NCBI GenBank assembly: GCA_018968805.1
Contig: JAGWZX010000048.1
Span: 1 to 5,341 of the forward strand
Length of the DNA: 5,341 nt
Direction of reading: 5' to 3'
From: Patescibacteria group bacterium
Lineage (GTDB): Bacteria > Patescibacteriota > Minisyncoccia > Phycocordibacterales > SIBU01
Made by a program: the position numbers and the translations under genes. The notes below the pieces were generated by a model. The model ran no database searches, was not told the origin of the DNA, and saw nothing but the letters and a program-made list of their open reading frames with translations. Below, piece after piece: positions 1 to 4,456 of the stretch. Each line of letters starts with the position of its first letter. Position 1 is the stretch's first letter.

Positions 1-49
1 GTTTTCTGTCGTCTTTTCGCGGCTAAACCGCCAAACGAAAGGGCTTGAA

Positions 50-748
50 CTATGCCTGATGATGATGCCTGTCCGCAATTTCTTGCCGAACGCGCTCAAT
101 GGCGCGCGAAGCAGCTTCCTGGCCACCCAAACCGAAAGAGATGCCGAGAGCGATGGCGATTGCCACTACCACGCCGGTAAAGAGAGTTTGGATAAACGGC
201 GCGGCCACGCCAAGTTGGAATAGGGCCGCCAAAATGGCGAAAATCCAAATGGCCCAACGCGTCATCGTTCCGGCGAAATTCGCGGAATGTATTCCTCCGG
301 CCGCTGCGGCGCCCGACACGACTTTCTGCATCGCTTCTGCAATAACCGCGCCCACTATTATGATAAGCGCGGCTACGATAACCTGCGGCAGGTAGAACAG
401 CACCACCTGCTGAAGGAAAGTGTTAACCTGAGTCAAACCCAACACTTCAAAAGAAGCGACCAAAAAAACCACGATGACAAACCACTCGACCAAACCGCCC
501 AAAAAAGCTCCGGAGTCAAGATTAAAGCCGGCGCGCTTCAAATAAGTGTCTACCCTCGCACCCCGAAGAGCGCTGTCAACTTTAATGGATCGGATAATTT
601 GCGCGACCACCTTTCCCAACAAACTGCCGACAAACCAGCCGATAAGGAAGATGATGATTGCGACTATGAGATTGGGAACGAATCTGGCAAAACCCATCCA
701 AATGTCCTGGAAGGAACTTTGCAAAACCACACTCCAAGTCTGTAACAT
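50..748 (-). CDS. MscS-like TM-helix membrane protein (mechanosensitive ion channel family, no beta domain)
   Basis: A 232-residue polytopic membrane protein, probably in the cytoplasmic membrane. Hydrophobic helices lie at about residues 24-50, 82-104, 114-138, 160-182 and 187-210. The first and third carry the G-rich pattern of the conserved TM-helix repeat (Pfam TM_helix) found in MscS-superfamily proteins: PNLIVAIIIFLIGWFVGSLLG, and later PQVIVAALIIIVGAVIAE. The last helix (AIAIALGISFGLGGQEAA) resembles the pore-lining helix. The protein stops about 20 residues later, ending in a charged tail with three histidines, so the cytoplasmic MscS beta domain is absent. A role in osmotic or ion homeostasis is inferred from the family only; it could be a non-gating paralogue. 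The ATG at 746-748 has no Shine-Dalgarno but lies 10 nt downstream of a perfect TATAAT. The gene follows the regulator at 917-1546 on the same strand after a 168-nt gap and is probably transcribed on its own. Confidence 0.85.
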   Translation of the reverse strand: MLQTWSVVLQSSFQDIWMGFARFVPNLIVAIIIFLIGWFVGSLLGKVVAQIIRSIKVDSALRGARVDTYLKRAGFNLDSGAFLGGLVEWFVIVVFLVASFEVLGLTQVNTFLQQVVLFYLPQVIVAALIIIVGAVIAEAMQKVVSGAAAAGGIHSANFAGTMTRWAIWIFAILAALFQLGVAAPFIQTLFTGVVVAIAIALGISFGLGGQEAASRAIERVRQEIADRHHHQA

Positions 749-769
749 ATTTATATTAATTATAAATAT
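747..769. repeat. 9-bp perfect inverted repeat over the start codon and -10 box
   Basis: The arms ATATTTATA (747-755) and TATAAATAT (761-769) are exact reverse complements separated by 5 nt. The repeat covers the TATAAT box and the first two bases of the start codon of the TM-helix protein gene. It could be an operator for a dimeric regulator, but the region is very AT-rich and chance symmetry is plausible. Confidence 0.4.
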
Positions 770-787
770 CTGATAATACCGCGTAAA
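759..787 (-). promoter_or_regulatory. Predicted sigma70-type promoter of the TM-helix membrane protein gene
   Basis: On the minus strand a -35-like TTTACG (782-787, 4 of 6 consensus bases) is followed by a 17-nt spacer and a perfect TATAAT (759-764). Only 10 nt separate the -10 box from the ATG, so transcription would start about 3-5 nt before the start codon or at it. That predicts a leaderless or near-leaderless mRNA, in keeping with the absence of a Shine-Dalgarno sequence. Confidence 0.55.
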
Positions 788-916
788 TCGACCTCATTAA
801 TGATAAATCTGGCTTGAATTGTACCATTTTTAAAACAACAGACGAAAGGCCGCCTGGGGATAGAAAAAAACCGTAATTCTCCTTGCAAAACGAACGCATT
901 CGCCTGTGGAAGTTTT

Positions 917-1546
917 TTAAATAGCCGGAGGCAATCCTATCCGATCCAAAAGGACCATGTGCGGATAGTCCAAAATATCGCGAACCAGCTTGTCATACAT
1001 GCCGAGCCGATAACTAAAATCCGCCGTTTGAAAGGCGGCATAACGCAACTCCTTGCCGATTTCCGCCTCGAAATTGCGGACAACGCCCTCAACGGCCTTC
1101 ATGCGCAAATTATCCCCCACCACGAGAATATCCACCCTGCTGTCCGAATCATGCGTGAAGACTCCGGCCACAATAATTACTTTAAGCCGGCCGGTGGAAT
1201 TGAACCGCCTGATAATTTCACTGTGTTTAATGAGTACGTTATTGATGAGGAGCTTCTGCAATGCCGGCAGATAAGGAAATTGGGGGTTTAAAATCCAGCC
1301 GCCAATTCTTTTTTTCCTGCTTGTTCCTTTTTCATTGCGCTTGGTATGGCCGATTCCCAAAAAACGCTTGCCTTTAACCATGCCCATTTTGCGCAAGAGA
1401 TGGACTTCCCGCCGCACCGTGGCAGAGGAAGTTTTTGCGCGCGCCGCGATATCTTCCGGACCAAACGACTGATCGGGGTTGAACAAAAACAGCCGTATAA
1501 TCTTGACCTTCGCTTCACTGCCGAAAAGTTTTGCTAGAATTTCCAT
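917..1546 (-). CDS. Winged-helix DNA-binding regulator with C-terminal nucleotidyltransferase-like domain
   Basis: A predicted 209-residue cytoplasmic protein. Residues 1-65 form a winged helix-turn-helix: MEILAKLFGSEAKVKIIRLF, then an EDIAARAKTSSATVRREVHLL segment with the recognition helix near 40-53, followed by a basic wing. Residues 70-80 are rich in Lys and Arg. From about residue 85 (WILNPQFPYLPALQKLL) the protein enters a domain whose segment at 122-144 (VIIVAGVF, then DSRVDILVVGD) resembles the GSx..SDxDLLVVG signature of the DNA polymerase beta-type nucleotidyltransferase fold. The first Asp of the usual DxD is Arg here (RVD), so catalysis is doubtful and the domain may sense or bind a ligand. 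Proteins of this two-domain layout are common and mostly uncharacterised in CPR bacteria (recalled, not searched). The ATG at 1544-1546 is preferred because the family motif begins there; an in-frame GTG at 1570 would add eight atypical residues. The target is unknown; it might include the downstream membrane protein gene. Confidence 0.75.
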   Translation of the reverse strand: MEILAKLFGSEAKVKIIRLFLFNPDQSFGPEDIAARAKTSSATVRREVHLLRKMGMVKGKRFLGIGHTKRNEKGTSRKKRIGGWILNPQFPYLPALQKLLINNVLIKHSEIIRRFNSTGRLKVIIVAGVFTHDSDSRVDILVVGDNLRMKAVEGVVRNFEAEIGKELRYAAFQTADFSYRLGMYDKLVRDILDYPHMVLLDRIGLPPAI

Positions 1547-1560
1547 GGGCAATAAGACGC

Positions 1561-1605
1561 ATTGTATCACCGCGATTAAGAAGCGCCAGGGTTGACAGTA
1601 TTATA
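1561..1605 (-). promoter_or_regulatory. Candidate promoter elements for the winged-helix regulator
   Basis: Two possible -10 boxes lie upstream of the ATG at 1546. An extended -10 TGATACAAT (1561-1569) would give a leader of only about 7 nt. A perfect TATAAT (1600-1605) would give a leader of about 47 nt. Neither has a good -35 at 17 nt, so the choice is uncertain. Confidence 0.3.
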
Positions 1606-1763
1606 TGATTGATGTTGCATAATATCCGGTACGCTAACTTTTTTGTTCTGCATTATCGGTGGCATCATCGTGGCGGTCGGCACCCATGAAGAAGACGGGC
1701 GGCCAGATTGGACTTTGCTTTGAAAGCTGATCCCTGTCCGGACTAGATATTCCGGATTTTATT
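1606..1763. other. Intergenic stretch with no supported gene
   Basis: The gene-free interval runs from 1547 to 2034, and this is its middle part. Only very short reading frames occur here, such as 30 codons on the minus strand at 1576-1668, with no Shine-Dalgarno and no recognisable sequence. Two copies of the self-complementary hexamer TCCGGA (1737-1742, 1751-1756) lie just before the terminator. I saw no tRNA or known ncRNA signature. Confidence 0.5.
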
Positions 1764-1801
1764 TTCACCAAAAAACCGCCCTCTGGCGGTTTTTTGGTGA
1801 A
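1764..1801. terminator. Bidirectional rho-independent terminator with 17-bp stem
   Basis: Perfect 17-nt arms at 1764-1780 and 1785-1801 enclose a CTCT loop. The inner stem is CCGCC/GGCGG, flanked by six A on one side and six T on the other, so either strand yields a GC-rich hairpin followed by a U run. It should end rplJ-rplL transcription, whose last stop is about 235 nt upstream on the minus strand, and would also block plus-strand transcription entering from the left. Confidence 0.9.
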
Positions 1802-1885
1802 GTCATCAGTTCATCTATCCTTCCGAAACGTCAGGATCTCGCTAAAACAAATCGGAATTTATTGTAACTGCGGAGAGTGCCCCAT

Positions 1886-1939
1886 CCGCTCTGCGGCGGG
1901 GATGAATCCAGAGCGAAAAGTTGCGTCGGCGGAGCCGAC
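1886..1939. repeat. Cluster of short hairpins in the rplL 3' region
   Basis: Three overlapping or adjacent inverted repeats are visible: CCGC/GCGG at 1886-1896, CGCTCTG/CAGAGCG at 1887-1893 and 1909-1915, and GTCGGC/GCCGAC at 1925-1939 with a GGA loop. The first two are mutually exclusive. Together with the larger palindrome at 1951-2036 they make the region between rplL and its terminator a patchwork of foldable segments, as expected for accumulated intergenic repeat units. Any function as an mRNA 3'-end stabiliser is inference. Confidence 0.45.
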
Positions 1940-1950
1940 TCCTCTACAAC

Positions 1951-2036
1951 AAAGTTTGCCCTGATGCCTCGCCCAATACCCGCCGAGGCTTTGCGAGGGA
2001 ACGCTTGGTTCTCGGGATTGGACGAGGCCAAACTTT
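1951..2036. repeat. Palindromic intergenic repeat, copy 1, abutting the rplL stop codon
   Basis: An imperfect inverted repeat of about 86 bp. AAAGTTTG (1951-1958) pairs with CAAACTTT (2029-2036), GCCTCG (1966-1971) with CGAGGC (2023-2028), CCAAT (1973-1977) with ATTGG (2017-2021), and CCCG (1979-1982) with CGGG (2013-2016). That is 23 pairs with a 7-nt bulge on the left arm and a central region of 30 nt. A related sequence in the opposite orientation begins at 5291. The right end overlaps the rplL stop codon (2035-2037). It resembles REP-like or MITE-like elements but encodes nothing. Confidence 0.7.
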
Positions 2037-2433
2037 ATTTTAACTCGACTTTTCCACCGGCTTCTTCTATCTTCTTTTTGAGCTCATCGGCTTCCGCTTT
2101 CTTCATACCCTCTTTGAGCATCTTGGGAGCGCCGTCAACTAAATCCTTGGCCTCCTTGAGACCGAGGCCGAGCGCCTCTTTAATCACCTTAATAACGGCA
2201 ATCTTCTGGGCGCCGCCATCTTTGAGTTCCACATTGAACGCGGATTTCTCTTCCCCGCCCGCAGCGGCGCCGGCGGCCGGCGCCGCTGCGGCCACAGCCG
2301 CCGCCGACACGCCGAACTTTTTCTCCAACAATTTAACAAGCTCGTTAAGATCGAGCACCGACATTTTCTCAATTCCTTCAACCAGATCTTTGAACTTGGC
2401 GGGAACTTCAACTTTTGTTTCCTCCATATTCAT
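2035..2433 (-). CDS. rplL: 50S ribosomal protein L7/L12
   Basis: A stalk protein of the large ribosomal subunit; dimers bind the L10 C-terminal helix and recruit translational GTPases. At 132 residues it is slightly longer than the usual 120-128. Residues 14-43 form the N-terminal dimerisation and L10-binding helices, 44-62 an Ala/Gly/Pro hinge, and 63-132 the factor-binding domain with the diagnostic [20 protein letters not shown] and [10 protein letters not shown] end. Matched by eye to E. coli L7/L12, V66, I69, K70, R73 and K84 correspond to I78, I81, K82, K85 and K96, so the GTPase-contacting Arg73 is Lys here. Two ATGs lie at the start (2433 and 2427); neither has an upstream Shine-Dalgarno, and I keep the longer frame. 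rplJ ends 20 nt upstream, so the two are co-transcribed. The stop lies within the end of a palindromic repeat, and rpoB does not follow. Confidence 0.97.
   Translation of the reverse strand: MNMEETKVEVPAKFKDLVEGIEKMSVLDLNELVKLLEKKFGVSAAAVAAAAPAAGAAAGGEEKSAFNVELKDGGAQKIAVIKVIKEALGLGLKEAKDLVDGAPKMLKEGMKKAEADELKKKIEEAGGKVELK
2259..2291 (-). repeat. 15-bp-stem hairpin inside the rplL hinge codons
   Basis: Arms 2259-2273 and 2277-2291 are perfectly complementary with a 3-nt loop, and nearly all pairs are G:C. They fall in the codons for the Ala/Gly/Pro hinge. Because Ala GCC and Gly GGC codons are complementary, composition explains part of this. An uninterrupted 15-bp stem is still notable and would be very stable in the mRNA. 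Confidence 0.7.
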
Positions 2434-2453
2434 TCGTATTGATAAGCTAATAA

Positions 2454-2939
2454 TTAAACCTTTTTCTTGGCAATACCGTCCAAAACCATGACCAACCCCT
2501 GTATCGGTGAATTGATCAGATTTGCGAATTGCGCCAAGAGAGTCTGTCTTGGCGGGATCAAAGCCAAAGCCTTGGCTTCTTCTCGGCCGATAAATTTTCC
2601 TTCAAATACGCCCCCGAGAAGCGAGACCCTTCCTTCAAATTTTTTCTGGAAGGAAAAAGCCTCTCGTGTCGGCGCCAGCTGGTCATCGCTCCAAGCAATA
2701 CCGAGTTCGCCGGCAAGTTCCGGAACGGTGCCCGCGAAACCTGCCTCGCCAAGAGCTTTCTTGGCCAACGTTTTCTTGGACACAAGATACGATACTCCCG
2801 AGGCGCGCAACGCGCGACGCAACTCGTTCGCATCCGCCACGGAAAGTCCGTGGAAATTCACAAAAGCAACGGATTTGGCTTTTGATACCGCTTTGAGTCT
2901 TTCCAATAATTCTTTCTTCTTTTCTTTTGAGAGTGGCAT
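2454..2939 (-). CDS. rplJ: 50S ribosomal protein L10
   Basis: Base of the ribosomal stalk: it binds 23S rRNA through its N-terminal domain and carries L7/L12 dimers on its C-terminal helix. At 161 residues it is near the usual 165. The globular domain (about 1-125) contains [27 protein letters not shown], then the [10 protein letters not shown] motif (54-63), and [20 protein letters not shown] (112-131). The helix from about 130 to 158 is the L7/L12 platform. The ATG at 2937-2939 is supported by the canonical [16 protein letters not shown] beginning and by a modest Shine-Dalgarno-like GGA about 8 nt upstream, the only one I would credit in this window. It is the first gene of the rplJ-rplL unit, preceded by a roughly 195-nt leader with L10-leader features. 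Repression by L10-L12 binding to that leader is the expected control. Confidence 0.97.
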   Translation of the reverse strand: MPLSKEKKKELLERLKAVSKAKSVAFVNFHGLSVADANELRRALRASGVSYLVSKKTLAKKALGEAGFAGTVPELAGELGIAWSDDQLAPTREAFSFQKKFEGRVSLLGGVFEGKFIGREEAKALALIPPRQTLLAQFANLINSPIQGLVMVLDGIAKKKV

Positions 2940-2949
2940 AGATTTTTCC

Positions 2950-2971
2950 GCGCGAAATCATGCTTCCGCGC
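2950..2971 (-). promoter_or_regulatory. Hairpin immediately before the rplJ ribosome-binding site
   Basis: In the minus-strand transcript GCGCGGAA and TTTCGCGC form an 8-bp stem (one G-U pair) around a 6-nt loop. The stem ends at the GGA ribosome-binding sequence, 10 nt before the rplJ ATG. It could modulate initiation as the lower part of the leader RNA. A second short stem, GGCGG/CCGCC, lies at 2998-3014. Confidence 0.45.
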
Positions 2972-3014
2972 CTGTTTACGACCTTTGAAGGCTAGGGGGC
3001 GGCAATTGTCCGCC

Positions 3015-3130
3015 AAAACCTCGGCAGGGGCCTTGCGGCTTATTAAAGCTTGCGCTTCCTGTCCCGACGACTTCGTGTCGGGACCCCGACTTTTGACTTG
3101 GTCAAACCGTCAGGGCTGTCTCCGGCCTTA
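3015..3130 (-). ncRNA. L10 (rplJ) leader RNA, ribosomal protein autoregulatory element
   Basis: This is the structured part of the rplJ 5' UTR. The transcript contains CCGGAGACAG near its 5' side (about 3118-3127) and CCTGCCGAGGT (3018-3028) near its 3' side. I recognise these as conserved parts of bacterial L10 leaders, where L10-L12 binds a kink-turn region. Between them lie hairpins TTTGAC/GTCAAA (3092-3106, 3-nt loop), an 8-bp stem GTCCCGAC/GTCGGGAC (3061-3084), and GCC-GCAA-GGC. A third segment, CCCGAC (3085-3090), could pair with the middle strand instead, so two folds compete. Position between a strong promoter and rplJ supports the call. Covariance-model confirmation was not possible here. 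Confidence 0.7.
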
Positions 3131-3139
3131 TGAAAGAGA

Positions 3140-3168
3140 ATCCTAATGTAGGGACGATTAATTGTCAA
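3140..3168 (-). promoter_or_regulatory. rplJ-rplL promoter
   Basis: On the minus strand a perfect -35 TTGACA (3163-3168) is followed by exactly 17 nt and TAGGAT (3140-3145, 4 of 6 consensus). The expected start site is near 3133, giving a leader of about 195 nt. The -35 starts one base after the doxX stop codon (3170-3172), so the ribosomal unit has its own strong promoter at the very end of the preceding operon. No terminator separates them, so readthrough from doxX is likely as well. Confidence 0.8.
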
Positions 3169-3169
3169 A

Positions 3170-3733
3170 CTAACCCTGTGGCGCAGATGAAGTAAACAAA
3201 GCGCCAGGCTGCCAGGGTGTTCCGAGCCGCGGCAAGACGAAACGGTCTAAACCGACATAACCGGCGACTTTCCAAGCTAAAATCAAACCTATGCTTAAGG
3301 TGAAAAGAATCGGATTGGTGCTCACCGTGCCGGCCAAAAGATAGTTGAGATTCATGAACAAGCCGAAGAACGCGGCGACGCCGGTAAAAATCCCGACAAT
3401 CAAAGCGACGCCGACCAAAAATTCTCCCCACGCCACGAGATAGCTCCAAGCGGCCGGATGGACCAATACGACCGTCCGAATAAACCAGGCATACCAACTT
3501 TGAACATCGGGATGCGCGCCGGCCGCCTTGGCGAGAGCGCCGGAAAGAAAACCGGAAAGCGCCGAGCCTGCGGACGGACCCGTCCAAGCCTGATCAAATA
3601 ATTTTTCCCAACCCGCGGAAAGCCACTGGTAGCCCACATAAAGACGCACTAATAGCCAGAACCACGCGCTACCGGTGCTACCGAAGAGAATTTCCGCCGC
3701 CTTTGAATCGGAAAACTTTTTTATGTTCGTCAT
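3170..3733 (-). CDS. DoxX family membrane protein
   Basis: A 187-residue integral membrane protein with about four hydrophobic helices near residues 23-42, 97-115, 118-136 and 141-162. Family hallmarks are RLYVGYQWLSAGWEKL (30-45), WGEFLVGVALIVGIFTGVAAFFGLFMNLNYLLAG in the middle, and a C-terminal GLDRFVLP. The relatives include the DoxD/TQO large-subunit type, quinone-linked thiosulfate oxidation proteins in archaea, but most bacterial members have no proven substrate. The 20-residue polar loop after the first helix (about 48-72) is typical. A redox or membrane-stress role is inference only. The ATG at 3731-3733 lies 18 nt after the methyltransferase stop with no Shine-Dalgarno, so it is probably translated from a shared mRNA. 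The stop codon is immediately followed by the rplJ promoter. Confidence 0.88.
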   Translation of the reverse strand: MTNIKKFSDSKAAEILFGSTGSAWFWLLVRLYVGYQWLSAGWEKLFDQAWTGPSAGSALSGFLSGALAKAAGAHPDVQSWYAWFIRTVVLVHPAAWSYLVAWGEFLVGVALIVGIFTGVAAFFGLFMNLNYLLAGTVSTNPILFTLSIGLILAWKVAGYVGLDRFVLPRLGTPWQPGALFTSSAPQG

Positions 3734-3751
3734 GATGAAAATGCGATACTA

Positions 3752-4249
3752 TTAAAACTTATAAAAGAATACACCATTTTCCTTGAAAACGGGAGCGCGG
3801 CGCGGCAAAGCGAAAAGGTAGGAGGCCAGACGCGTGCCGGCTCTCGCTTCCCTTTCCAACTTACGTTCCAACCGAGCCATTATGTACGGAACGCCGAAAA
3901 TCGTCACCGCGCTGAAACCGGACAAATCGCAATTCCAAAAATTACCCCGATGGATGAAGGCGCGATCCGCAAGGCCGGCCTTGCGGATCGCGCGCCGAGA
4001 CCACCAGATCAGAAACGGATTGTGCTCATAACCGTGCGCGACGGCTCCGGCGCGCGCCAGAGCGATAACAACCTTGCCGTTGCCTGATCCCAGATCGATA
4101 GCGCGCTCGCCGGATATAATGCGGAGGCGGCCTATCGCGCTCCGGAGAGCGCGGTCCCGTGTTGGAAGAAATATCGGGCCGCGTTTAAGAGAGACGAGCG
4201 CTATCGCTCCTGATAAAATCGCGATGAACGGCAAAATGAAACCTTGCAC
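3752..4249 (-). CDS. Membrane-anchored class I SAM methyltransferase, FAM173/ATPSCKMT-like
   Basis: A 165-residue protein. Residues 3-22 form one hydrophobic anchor, followed by a short basic linker and a Rossmann-type methyltransferase domain. SAM-binding motif I is AIDLGSGNGKVVIALAR (50-66), and the acidic residue ending strand 2 is E75 in GYEHNPFLIWWSR. A later motif, VTIFGVPYIMARLERKLEREARAGTRL (115-141), closely recalls the eukaryotic FAM173 proteins (ANT-KMT, ATPSCKMT), which have the same N-terminal membrane segment and methylate lysines of ADP/ATP translocase and ATP synthase subunit c. A lysine of a membrane protein is therefore a plausible but unproven substrate. The start is GTG (4247-4249), only 5 nt after the stop of the small upstream gene, and keeps the anchor; no in-frame ATG occurs before residue 124. 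A perfect 34-bp palindrome lies in codons 86-97. Confidence 0.85.
   Translation of the reverse strand: MQGFILPFIAILSGAIALVSLKRGPIFLPTRDRALRSAIGRLRIISGERAIDLGSGNGKVVIALARAGAVAHGYEHNPFLIWWSRRAIRKAGLADRAFIHRGNFWNCDLSGFSAVTIFGVPYIMARLERKLEREARAGTRLASYLFALPRRAPVFKENGVFFYKF
3960..3993. repeat. Perfect 34-bp palindrome inside the methyltransferase gene
   Basis: The two 17-nt halves, 3960-3976 and 3977-3993, are exact reverse complements with no spacer; the centre is GGCCGGCC. It encodes about residues 86-97 (RAIRKAGLADRA) without disturbing the frame or the family's apparent length. In mRNA it would form a stem of about 15 bp with a 4-nt loop. No U tract follows, so it is not a standard terminator. 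Confidence 0.95.
4136..4153. repeat. 7-bp hairpin in the methyltransferase gene
   Basis: CGCGCTC (4136-4142) and GAGCGCG (4147-4153) are perfect complements around a CGGA tetraloop. It lies in the codons just before SAM motif I. On its own it is within chance for GC-rich coding DNA; it is listed because the gene also holds the 34-bp palindrome. Confidence 0.5.
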
Positions 4250-4254
4250 GACAA

Positions 4255-4413
4255 TTAGCGGCTGCCGGATTCGACTTGCACTTTTGCCGACAAATCCGGC
4301 CCGGAGACTTGCGCTTCGTAAAAACCGACAACAACAAGAAACGCCAGGCCGAGAGAAATCATTCCCACGAATCCCGCTGTGAACTTTAATGCTTCATTAT
4401 TCTTGAACGACAT
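4255..4413 (-). CDS. Small single-span membrane protein, unknown function
   Basis: A 52-residue protein with a polar N-terminus (MSFKNNEALK), one hydrophobic segment at about residues 12-31 (TAGFVGMISLGLAFLVVVGF), and a 20-residue polar tail ending VQVESGSR. I do not recognise a family. The ATG at 4411-4413 lies 43 nt after the stop of the TPR gene, and its stop precedes the methyltransferase GTG by 5 nt, so translational coupling is likely. Reading upstream in the same frame gives a longer Arg-rich extension overlapping the TPR gene out of frame, which I reject as a shadow. Position and membrane topology suggest it works with its membrane-anchored neighbours, possibly as a small subunit or substrate; this is inference. 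Confidence 0.65.
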   Translation of the reverse strand: MSFKNNEALKFTAGFVGMISLGLAFLVVVGFYEAQVSGPDLSAKVQVESGSR

Positions 4414-4456
4414 AAGCGTTTTGAACGGCAAAATAAAACACGAACGGAGCAAACCA

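Noticed and set aside
1..49. Possible terminator after the TM-helix membrane protein gene
   Set aside because: A GCGG/CCGC stem is visible near 18-32, but no U tract follows on the minus strand, and the window ends too soon to judge.
820..916. Possible terminator of the regulator gene in the T-rich stretch
   Set aside because: A run of T occurs on the minus strand near 865-871, but no GC-rich stem directly precedes it. An AAGGAG nearby has no start codon at suitable spacing.
1576..1668. 30-codon minus-strand frame upstream of the regulator
   Set aside because: Very short, no ribosome-binding site, no recognisable sequence, and it overlaps the candidate promoter boxes of the regulator.
1831..2031. 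66-codon minus-strand reading frame between rplL and the terminator
   Set aside because: It lies entirely over inverted repeats, has no ribosome-binding site and no recognisable protein features. Open frames of this kind are common by-products of GC-rich palindromic repeats.
1877..2491. 204-codon plus-strand frame opposite rplL
   Set aside because: It is antisense to the certain rplL gene and spans the repeat; the Ala-rich stretches come from the complement of the hinge codons.
2604..2655. Repeated CCTTCAAAT and a CCTTCC/GGAAGG stem in rplJ
   Set aside because: Short, within a well-conserved coding region, and within chance expectation.
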